Source: a bacterium | GTDB lineage: Bacteria; Ratteibacteria; UBA8468; B48-G9; JAFGKM01 | Reading direction: 5' to 3' | NCBI GenBank assembly: GCA_026414725.1 | Contig: JAOAIL010000012.1 | Location: 1 to 38,817, forward strand | Length of the DNA: 38,817 nt | Part shown: piece by piece, positions 32,365-38,817 of the stretch | How positions within the stretch are numbered: position 1 is the stretch's first letter | Layout: each line of letters opens with the position of its first letter | Program-made: the position numbers and the translations under genes | Notes under the pieces: model-generated | Seen by the model: the letters and a program-made list of their open reading frames with translations, nothing else | Told to the model about the DNA's origin: nothing | Database searches by the model: none

Positions 32365-34773
32365 ATGGCAGATATATATCTTGTAGATGGCAGTGCACTT
32401 ATTTATCGTTCTTTCTATGCGATAAAGGATTTAAGGACATCTACAGGTAGACCTACAAATGCAATCTACGGTTTTATTTCAAGTATTCTTAAAATTCTTA
32501 AGGATAAGAAGCCAGAATATATGTGTATTCTTTATGACCTGAAAGTTCCTACAATGAGACATATTTCTTTTGCGGATTATAAGGCACAGAGAAAACCGAT
32601 GCCAGAGGAACTGGTGGAACAGATTTCTACCATAAAGGAGATAACTGGATTTTTTGGAATAAGGCAGATAGAAAAGGAAGGTTATGAGGCAGATGACCTG
32701 ATTGCAACATTGTCAGAAAAATTCACTGTCAAACAGCACAGGGTATTCATAATTACAGGGGATAAGGATATGATGCAACTTCTTCAGGAAGGAGTAGTTG
32801 TTCTCCATCCTGATGGATTGAAGGCCTGTACTGTTGAGGATTTCCAGAGAAAGTATGGTATGGAACCATCGGTTGTTCCAGACATTATAGGACTGGCGGG
32901 AGATACATCAGATAATATCCCCGGTGTTTATGGTATAGGAGAAAAGACCGCTTTGAAATTACTTCAGCAGTGGGGCACAATAGAGAATCTTTATAAAAAT
33001 ATTGAAAAAGTAGAGCCGGAAAGGATAAGAAAACTTCTTATAACAAACAGAGAAAATGCTTTTTTAAGTAAGGAACTTGCTGTATTAAGGAGAGATGTTG
33101 ATATAGATATAAAAATAGAAGATATTAAAATTTCATCTCCTGAAGTTGGAAAAATCCTTCAGTCCTTTGAAGACCTTGAGTTTAAAAAACTTACAGTCCA
33201 GATTGAAGAGATATTCCCATCCTTTCGTTTGTCAGGTATAAATGAAGATATGCTTTTCTTATCCAGTGGTGAAACTATCCGTATTGAAGATGTTGCAAAA
33301 ACTCCTTCGTATTTTAAGAATATTTTGGAAGACAGAAGTATTAGAAAATACGGATTTAACCTTAAAGATATTATAGTAGAAGTAGAAAGAAAAGGTATAT
33401 CTTTTGAAAATCCTGCTTTTGATATTTCAGTTGCTAAATATCTTACAGGGAAGGTATTAAGTGATGATGATATTAATACCTTGATATCCAGATATGACTT
33501 AATTTTCAGAGAACTTAGGATGGAAGAACTTTTTTACAAAGTTGAAATGCCTCTTGTAAAAACACTTGCCTGGATGGAGATAAATGGGATAAAGACAGAT
33601 ATAAGTGTACTTGAACAGTTGAATAGAGAACTGGAAGGTGAACTTAAAATTCAGGAAAACAGGATATATCAGACAGCAGGAGAAGTATTTAATATAAACT
33701 CTTCTCAGCAGATTGCTAACATCCTTTTTGAAAAATTAAAACTCCCGGTGCAGAAGAAAGGGAAGACAGGTCCTTCCACAGATATCTCTGTTTTAAAGGA
33801 ATTATCTGTGAAACATCCATTACCAGCACTTATCCTTGAATACAGAGAACTCTATAAACTGAAATCAACCTATATTGAAGGGTTAATACCATTTATAGAC
33901 CCATTAACTGGCAGGATATATCCTAAGTTCAGTCAGATATCCACTGCTACAGGGAGATTGAGTTGTAATAATCCTAACCTTCAAAACCTTCCTGTAAGAA
34001 CTGAAAGAGGATGTAAAATAAGGAAGGCGTTCTGCTGTGAAAAAGGAAATGTGCTTTACTCGTTTGACTATAACCAGATAGAATTAAGGGTTCTTGCACA
34101 TCTTTCAGAGGATAGTTATCTGGTATCTGCATTCAAAGAAGGAAGGGATATACATACAGAGACCGCAAGTATATTGTTTTCAGGGGACTCTCTTTTTTCT
34201 CCTGTTCCTTTGGTATATAGCCAGAAGGATTTAAGAAGAGTTGCTAAGACAATAAATTTCGGGATAATCTATGGAATGAGTGCTTATGGACTTTCACAAG
34301 AGTTAGGGATTACTGTATCAGAGGCAGATAATTTTATAAAGGCATATTTTTCTAAATTTACAGGTGTAAAGGCGTACATTGATAAAATTCTATCTGCTGT
34401 AGAGAAGGAGGGGTTTGTGACAACTATCCTTAACAGAAGGAGATATATACCAGAGATAAGAAGTAATAATAAAAATCAAAAAGAGTTTGCTAAAAGGGCA
34501 GCAATCAATATGCCTGTACAGGGTTCATCTGCTGATATTATAAAGATGGCTATGAATAGTATTTATGAATTTTTTAAAAAAGAACGTCTGAAAAGTAAGA
34601 TGGTTCTTCAGATACATGATGAACTTCTCTTTGAAGTATTTTCTGAAGAGGAAGAGATAGTTGTAAGTGGTGTGAAAGAGATTATGGAGGAGGTTTTGAA
34701 ACTCAATGTTCCTCTGAAGGTTGATGTGAAAAGAGGTTTTAACTATCTTGAAATGGAGGATGTTTCTTTATAA
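32365..34773 (+). CDS. polA: DNA polymerase I, proofreading domain apparently inactive
   Basis: PolA fills gaps and removes RNA primers during repair and replication. The 802-residue protein has an N-terminal 5' nuclease domain (LVDGSALIYRSFYAI, EADDLIATL, ITGDKDMMQLL, GDTSDNIPGVYGIGEKTA). Its family A polymerase domain has motif A with Asp568 (SFDYNQIELR), motif B with Lys628 (RRVAKTINFGIIYGMS) and motif C with Asp752-Glu753 (QIHDELLFEV). The region between (about 290-375) is short and lacks the DxE metal motif of the 3'-5' exonuclease, so proofreading is probably lost, as in many other bacteria. It is shorter than E. coli PolA (928 residues) for that reason. Confidence 0.95.
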   Translation: MADIYLVDGSALIYRSFYAIKDLRTSTGRPTNAIYGFISSILKILKDKKPEYMCILYDLKVPTMRHISFADYKAQRKPMPEELVEQISTIKEITGFFGIRQIEKEGYEADDLIATLSEKFTVKQHRVFIITGDKDMMQLLQEGVVVLHPDGLKACTVEDFQRKYGMEPSVVPDIIGLAGDTSDNIPGVYGIGEKTALKLLQQWGTIENLYKNIEKVEPERIRKLLITNRENAFLSKELAVLRRDVDIDIKIEDIKISSPEVGKILQSFEDLEFKKLTVQIEEIFPSFRLSGINEDMLFLSSGETIRIEDVAKTPSYFKNILEDRSIRKYGFNLKDIIVEVERKGISFENPAFDISVAKYLTGKVLSDDDINTLISRYDLIFRELRMEELFYKVEMPLVKTLAWMEINGIKTDISVLEQLNRELEGELKIQENRIYQTAGEVFNINSSQQIANILFEKLKLPVQKKGKTGPSTDISVLKELSVKHPLPALILEYRELYKLKSTYIEGLIPFIDPLTGRIYPKFSQISTATGRLSCNNPNLQNLPVRTERGCKIRKAFCCEKGNVLYSFDYNQIELRVLAHLSEDSYLVSAFKEGRDIHTETASILFSGDSLFSPVPLVYSQKDLRRVAKTINFGIIYGMSAYGLSQELGITVSEADNFIKAYFSKFTGVKAYIDKILSAVEKEGFVTTILNRRRYIPEIRSNNKNQKEFAKRAAINMPVQGSSADIIKMAMNSIYEFFKKERLKSKMVLQIHDELLFEVFSEEEEIVVSGVKEIMEEVLKLNVPLKVDVKRGFNYLEMEDVSL

Positions 34774-34787
34774 GTTTCTTATCTTAG

Positions 34788-35474
34788 ATGAGCCAGAGAA
34801 ATCTTTTACGGAATACAATTCCAGAAGAGGCAAGTAAAATCCAGATTGCACTGAAACAACACGTCTGTTTGAAATATACTTTACCGAAAATAGAGAGGGT
34901 TGCTGGTGCTGATACTGCCTATTACAATGGAATGATAATAGGAGGTATTATTATTTTTGAATTTCCGCATTTAAGAATTATAGAAAGAAGATTTGCTACT
35001 TTACCGGTTACTTTTCCTTATATCCCTGGATTTCTTGCTTTTAGAGAAGGACCGGTTTTATTAAAAGTGTTTGAGAAAATAATAAATACTCCTGATGTAA
35101 TTATTTTTGATGGGCAGGGAATAGCACATCCGAGAAGGATGGGTATAGCCACACATCTCGGTATACTTCTTAATAAACCTTCTATTGGCTGTGCCAAATC
35201 AGTTTTAGTTGGTGAGTATCTGTTTCCTGAAAAAGAAAAAGGGAGGTATTCTCTCTTGAAAGATAAGGGAGAGTTTATAGGGGCAGTTTTACGGACAAAG
35301 GAAGGAGTAAATCCTGTATTTATTTCTCCAGGGCATAAGATAGACCTGCTGAACTCTATAGATATAGTACTCAAGTGTACCACCATATATAGATTACCTG
35401 AACCAGTAAGACAGGCACATATTTTTGTAAATGAACTAAAAAAAGAGATTGAAATTAAGAAAAAAAAGTTGTAG
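34788..35474 (+). CDS. nfi: Endonuclease V (deoxyinosine 3'-endonuclease)
   Basis: Endonuclease V nicks DNA one base 3' of deoxyinosine. The 228-residue protein has the catalytic acids Asp42 (VAGADTAY), Glu87 (FREGP) and Asp108 (DGQGIAHPRR), matching Asp43, Glu89 and Asp110 of the Thermotoga enzyme. Lys137 is in CAKS, and the wedge motif PYIPG is at 78-82. All key residues are present, so it should be active. It begins 14 bases after polA with no clear ribosome site, so the repair genes probably form one operon. Confidence 0.95.
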   Translation: MSQRNLLRNTIPEEASKIQIALKQHVCLKYTLPKIERVAGADTAYYNGMIIGGIIIFEFPHLRIIERRFATLPVTFPYIPGFLAFREGPVLLKVFEKIINTPDVIIFDGQGIAHPRRMGIATHLGILLNKPSIGCAKSVLVGEYLFPEKEKGRYSLLKDKGEFIGAVLRTKEGVNPVFISPGHKIDLLNSIDIVLKCTTIYRLPEPVRQAHIFVNELKKEIEIKKKKL

Positions 35475-35500
35475 AGTAGAATAAGACAGGGAGAGGGACT

Positions 35501-35836
35501 ATGGATAAAAAGAACCTGCCAAATCCGAGGATATCTGCTTTACTTTCTTTTCTTTTTAATGGTCTCGGGCAGATTTATAATGGAGAGATAAAGAAGGGAT
35601 TGACGTTGATATTTTTTTCTGGAGTTTCTCTGCTGATTTTAGTTATTGGTGCGGTCTTTATGTTCTATTTTATAAAGGGGCAATTCTCTCCGATGACGTT
35701 TTTTCTCTGGGGAATTATTCTTTTCTTCCTTGGACTTACTGGAATAATAATCATTGGGATTTACAGTATCTCGGATGCATATCACAAGGCGAAGAGGATG
35801 GTTGATGAATATGAAGAAGAAAGGCGTGATATTTGA
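35501..35836 (+). CDS. Small two-helix membrane protein
   Basis: This 111-residue protein has two transmembrane segments (about 33-58 and 66-88) and a charged tail, EYEEERRD. The N-terminal NGLGQIYNGEIKKGLTLI is the GxGQxYNGxxxKG pattern seen in TM2-like and related small membrane proteins. Function unknown. GGGAGAGGGAC precedes the ATG. It overlaps the HAD-HypE-like gene by 32 bases. Confidence 0.7.
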   Translation: MDKKNLPNPRISALLSFLFNGLGQIYNGEIKKGLTLIFFSGVSLLILVIGAVFMFYFIKGQFSPMTFFLWGIILFFLGLTGIIIIGIYSISDAYHKAKRMVDEYEEERRDI

Positions 35837-37439
35837 CTTTGATGGGACACTGGTAACATCTACCATTGACTTTAAAAAGATAAAGGAAAGGATTTTAGTT
35901 GAAGCAGAGAAACATAAGTTGAAAATACCTGATACAAAACTGCCTATACTTGAATTTCTTGAAGAAATTAATAATTTAAATGGCAAGAAGGGAATGAAAT
36001 TTTATTCTTCTGGACACAGGATTTTGAAAGAAGAGGAAGTCAAAGCATCTGAATATACAGAACCACAGGAAGGGGTGGTATCTTTGCTTGTAAAATTAAG
36101 AACAGGTGGTATAAAGGTCGGAATAATTACAAGAAACTGCAGAGAAGTTGTTGAAAAAGTTATAAACAAATTCAGGATTCCCTATGATGTTCTACTTACC
36201 AGAGATGATGTCAGAAAAGTAAAGCCAGATGTTTTACATATTAAGGAGTGCCTGAAACTTCTTGGGTTAAAGAAGGATGATGTTGTTCTCGTAGGTGACC
36301 ATCTTTTTGATGTAAGGGCTGGCAGAAAGATGGGAATATTGAGTGCAGGACTGAAAAATAACAATATATCTGAAGATACCTTTTTGAAAGAAGGTGCTGA
36401 TTTTGTGATAGAGGATATAAAAGAGATAGAGTATATTGTAGGTACAAAGGGCTTTAATGCAGGGAAACTTCCTAACAGATTTTTAAGGTTCCTTCTTGGA
36501 AAATATACAGAAGTAAAGGATAAAGATATTTTAGTTTCTTCAGGCATAGGTATTGACTGCGCTATATTTAAAATAAGCGACAATATTATATTTGCCAAAT
36601 CAGACCCCATAACACTTACATCAGAGGATATTGGATTTTATCTTGTCAATATCAATGTCAATGATATCTCTGTAATGGGAGGTATTCCTTCACATCTCTT
36701 AACAGTTATTTTATTTCCTGAAGGTACTACATTTTCAGAAATTGAAGATGTATTTTCCCAGATAAACAATGAGTGTAAAAGGTTTGATATAAAATGGATA
36801 GGAGGACATACTGAGATTTCAAGTGGAATTAAAACTCCTGTGGCTGTAGGTTTTCTTATGGGAAGAAAGATAAAAAAATTGAGAAGAAAAGAAATAAAAG
36901 TAGGGGACAGTGTTTTTCTTATAAAAGAGATAGGAATAGAAGGTGCATCAATTATAGCGAGGGGAAAATATAGTGAACTTAAAAAATATTTTTCCGAAGC
37001 ATTTATTACGAAGGTTAAAAAGGCAACTGTGTTTCCGGGGATAAGTGTATTTAATGAAGCGAAGATGTTATGGGAAAATTTGGACATAAAATATATGCAT
37101 GACCCAACTGAAGGAGGTATATCAACTGCACTTTATGAGATGGCGGAGGCGAATAATATTGGACTTCTGATTTTTCCTGAAAAATTGGTGTTCTATCCTC
37201 CTGTTATAAAGTTTTGTAAGATTTTTAATCTTGACCCTCTCGGGATAATATCATCCGGCTGTATAATAGGGATAATAGAGAAAAAAGAAGAAGACAACTT
37301 TCTAAAATTTTGTAAAAACAGAAACTTGAAGGGGAAAATCATAGGAGAGGTGGTAGAAGAAAAAGGTGTCTGTTATATGGAAAATAAAAAGATAAAATCT
37401 TTATCTACCTTTCAACGAGATGAAATCACCCGACTCTAA
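35805..37439 (+). CDS. Fusion of HAD phosphatase and HypE/AIR-synthase-like domain
   Basis: The N-terminal 205 or so residues are a HAD-family phosphatase of the phosphoglycolate-phosphatase type, with the nucleophile motif FDFDGTL (Asp11, Asp13), VGIITRN and the acidic VLVGDHLFDVRAG. From about 213 (AGKLPNRFLRFLLGKY) the protein is a PurM/HypE-like AIR-synthase-related domain with AKSDPITLTSEDIGFYLV, NVNDISVMGG, WIGGHTEI and DPTEGGISTALYEMAE. Those are the ATP-binding motifs of HypE. The C-terminal PRVC or PYC tail needed for HypE carbamoylation is missing; the end is FQRDEITRL. No hydrogenase genes are nearby, so the role is unlikely to be hydrogenase maturation. The ATG at 35805 has AGAGG 7 bases upstream. 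Confidence 0.78.
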   Translation: MNMKKKGVIFDFDGTLVTSTIDFKKIKERILVEAEKHKLKIPDTKLPILEFLEEINNLNGKKGMKFYSSGHRILKEEEVKASEYTEPQEGVVSLLVKLRTGGIKVGIITRNCREVVEKVINKFRIPYDVLLTRDDVRKVKPDVLHIKECLKLLGLKKDDVVLVGDHLFDVRAGRKMGILSAGLKNNNISEDTFLKEGADFVIEDIKEIEYIVGTKGFNAGKLPNRFLRFLLGKYTEVKDKDILVSSGIGIDCAIFKISDNIIFAKSDPITLTSEDIGFYLVNINVNDISVMGGIPSHLLTVILFPEGTTFSEIEDVFSQINNECKRFDIKWIGGHTEISSGIKTPVAVGFLMGRKIKKLRRKEIKVGDSVFLIKEIGIEGASIIARGKYSELKKYFSEAFITKVKKATVFPGISVFNEAKMLWENLDIKYMHDPTEGGISTALYEMAEANNIGLLIFPEKLVFYPPVIKFCKIFNLDPLGIISSGCIIGIIEKKEEDNFLKFCKNRNLKGKIIGEVVEEKGVCYMENKKIKSLSTFQRDEITRL

Positions 37440-37461
37440 AAATACGAATCTGGAAATTTTA

Positions 37462-38535
37462 TTATCTTTTAACCCTTGCATTACCTTCCCAGATACTCCA
37501 GATTTCTTCTTCATCAAGTGGCTGTGCGTAATCAGTGAGAAGTGTAACAGCCAGTGCTCCACATGCCCATCCAAACTGTACCCATTTTTCTGGTTCCCAT
37601 CCTTTAAGTATTCCGTAAAGCAGTCCTCCTACAAAAGCATCTCCACCACCAATTCTATCAAGAACTCCGATTTCTCTCGGATCAACTACATACCATTCAG
37701 AACCGACAGACATAATTGCACCCCATAGATGTTTCTGTGCACTTATAACCTCTCTAAGGGTAGTAGCATGCACCTCAGTTTCAGGGAAACTCTTTTTAAC
37801 TCTGTTTATCATTTCTTTAAAATTGTCTATCTGTGCCTTCAGGTCTTTACCGCCTGGTGGAGGTCCTTCTATTCCGAGGCAGAGTTGAAAGTCCTCTTCA
37901 TTCCCGACAAGGATATCAGATACACCTGCAATCCTTGTGAAGATATCCCGTAGTTCTTTTTCTCTTCCTTTCCAGAAGGACGCTCTGTAGTTTAAATCAA
38001 AGGAAATACATGTCCCATATTTTTTAGCAACCTTTGAAAGTTCAAGGCAGAACTGTCCTGTTTCCGGAGAAAGTGCAGCAAATAGTCCGGACATATGTAT
38101 TATCTGTACACCTTCTTTTCCCAAAATTCTCTCAAGGTCAAAATCAGAAGGGCTCAATGTTCTTCCTATTTCTCCTGCTCTGTCATTCCATACCTTTGGT
38201 CCACGAGCACCATAGCCAGTATCTGCGATATTAAACTGGTGTCTGAATCCCCAGGGACCTCCCTGAGAGACCTCTTTTGCTTCAACGTCCATTCCCCTGC
38301 TTTTAAGGTTTTCTTTTATAAATCTTGCTACAGGACTTCCTTTGACAAATGCAGTGAGAATTTTAACAGGCAGGCCTAGAGATGAACTTATACTTGCTAC
38401 ATTGGATTCAGCACTTGTTGCCTGCATTATAAAGGTATTGCTTGAGTGAACCGGCTGATTATTTACAGGAGTAATTCTTACTCCCATACTTGTAGGAACG
38501 AGTAATGCATATTTACTATCTTTTTTTAATTCCAT
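37462..38535 (-). CDS. kdgK: PfkB-family sugar kinase, 2-dehydro-3-deoxygluconokinase-like
   Basis: KdgK phosphorylates 2-keto-3-deoxygluconate with ATP in sugar-acid breakdown. The 357-residue protein is a PfkB kinase with the second signature DRIGGGDAFVGGLLYG and catalytic Asp299. NEEDFQLCLG is the usual NxxE metal-site motif. GYGARGPKVWNDRAGE resembles KdgK-type substrate loops more than ribokinase. The identification as KdgK is from overall pattern, so a related sugar kinase is possible. AGGAGG lies before the ATG, and a strong promoter lies upstream. It is convergent with the HAD-HypE-like gene, with 22 bases between the stops and no obvious terminator. Confidence 0.75.
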   Translation of the reverse strand: MELKKDSKYALLVPTSMGVRITPVNNQPVHSSNTFIMQATSAESNVASISSSLGLPVKILTAFVKGSPVARFIKENLKSRGMDVEAKEVSQGGPWGFRHQFNIADTGYGARGPKVWNDRAGEIGRTLSPSDFDLERILGKEGVQIIHMSGLFAALSPETGQFCLELSKVAKKYGTCISFDLNYRASFWKGREKELRDIFTRIAGVSDILVGNEEDFQLCLGIEGPPPGGKDLKAQIDNFKEMINRVKKSFPETEVHATTLREVISAQKHLWGAIMSVGSEWYVVDPREIGVLDRIGGGDAFVGGLLYGILKGWEPEKWVQFGWACGALAVTLLTDYAQPLDEEEIWSIWEGNARVKR

Positions 38536-38566
38536 CTTTTCCCTCCTGTTGAAAACAGCGGATATT

Positions 38567-38595
38567 ATTATAGAACTTTAATTATGAAATGTAAA
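38567..38595 (-). promoter_or_regulatory. Sigma-70-type promoter of the sugar kinase gene
   Basis: On the - strand, TTTACA (38590-38595) and a perfect TATAAT (38567-38572) are separated by 17 bases. A short 5' untranslated region with AGGAGG precedes the kinase ATG at 38535. An imperfectly placed small inverted repeat (CTGTT-TTC-AACAG) lies in this leader and could be an operator. The upstream partial ORF ends inside this promoter. Confidence 0.7.
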
Positions 38596-38791
38596 GTTCC
38601 CTTTGCTGAGATATAGTGAAAATGGTCTGTTGAGATGGAAATTGCTTAAAGATATAAATAAGAATTTCGTGAATTTGATATAGAAATAGAGAAATATTGG
38701 AATAGGGAAAAATTGTTGAGAAGTAGTTTGCTGGCTCAAAGAATACTCCTATAACTGGAGATACAGGTTTGTATTTATCAAGAAGTTCTCC
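38582..38791 (-). CDS. Partial ORF cut by the contig end, unidentified
   Basis: An open frame enters from the right contig edge and stops at 38582. The first 24 or so residues (GELLDKYKPVSPVIGVFFEPANYF) look like real coding sequence. The remaining 45 or so are low-complexity and not protein-like, so a frameshift, a degraded 3' end or a misassembly is possible. The apparent start MYKRQ is translated adapter. No family is recognised. It lies directly upstream of the kinase on the same strand, separated from it by the kinase promoter. Confidence 0.3.
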   Translation of the reverse strand, partial: GELLDKYKPVSPVIGVFFEPANYFSTIFPYSNISLFLYQIHEILIYIFKQFPSQQTIFTISQQRELYIS

Positions 38792-38817
38792 CTGTCTCTT
38801 ATACACATCTCCGAGCC
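38792..38817. other. Nextera adapter at the right contig end
   Basis: CTGTCTCTTATACACATCT is the reverse complement of the mosaic end. CCGAGCC after it is the start of the Nextera read-2 adapter. This is adapter read-through left in the assembly and is not genomic. Confidence 0.97.

Noticed and set aside
35754-35804. TTG start extending the HAD-HypE-like protein
   Set aside because: The extra residues do not look like HAD sequence, and ATG at 35805 has a good ribosome site just before FDFDGT.
37440-37461. Bidirectional terminator between the convergent HAD-HypE-like and sugar kinase genes
   Set aside because: I could find no inverted repeat with a T-run in the 22 bases or just beside them.

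Overview
The window is one AT-rich, very densely coded bacterial contig. Recognisable Nextera transposase adapter is still attached at both ends (1-19 and 38792-38817), so both contig ends are technical breaks. The organism is a diderm (Gram-negative type) bacterium: it encodes an ADP-heptose pathway for lipopolysaccharide core, two family-9 heptosyltransferase-like enzymes, a lipoprotein with a lipobox, and a run of type II secretion pseudopilin and assembly genes. The mixture (ELM1-like glycosyltransferase, SpoVG, split heptose enzymes, type II secretion genes, endonuclease V, DUF2334) suggests an uncultured candidate phylum such as Omnitrophota/Ratteibacteria. That placement is an inference and has not been tested. 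No rRNA, tRNA, CRISPR array, insertion sequence or phage gene was seen. Almost every gene is on the + strand and many overlap their neighbour, often by 4 bases.

Layout. (1) 20-3957: 5'-truncated carB, then hisH-hisF. (2) 3960-18489: a large surface-glycan locus. It holds an ELM1-like enzyme, two GT9 enzymes, several GT4 and GT2 glycosyltransferases, a divergent DUF2334 deacetylase-like gene, a P-loop kinase-like gene, a small membrane peptide and an unrecognised GT-B-like protein. It ends in an unusual trio: a COG4091-type NAD(P) oxidoreductase with a SAF domain, a TupA-like ATP-grasp protein fused to a GNAT acetyltransferase, and a BKACE (DUF849) enzyme. (3) 18536-21008: rfaE1-rfaE2-rfaD, making ADP-heptose from heptose 7-phosphate, behind a strong promoter. 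(4) 21067-26480: DUF3108 lipoprotein, tsaB, another GT4, lepB, grpE, ispE and a SpoVG that carries an inserted zinc ribbon. (5) 26546-32309: gspF-G-H-I-J-K-L-M. (6) 32365-37439: polA without proofreading motifs, endonuclease V, a small membrane protein, and a fused HAD phosphatase-HypE/AIR-synthase-like protein. (7) 37462-38791: a PfkB sugar kinase on the - strand with a clear promoter, and a partial ORF cut by the contig end.

How the genes fit together. The heptose enzymes supply ADP-heptose to the GT9 enzymes, and the other glycosyltransferases probably extend and decorate the same core or a surface glycan. The oxidoreductase, ATP-grasp-GNAT and BKACE trio is the best candidate for an undescribed function: building an acyl or amino-acid-like substituent and attaching it to the glycan by an amide bond, with an acetylation step built into the ligase. 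No Wzx, Wzy, or initiating phosphosugar transferase is present, so this looks more like core decoration than a complete O-antigen locus.
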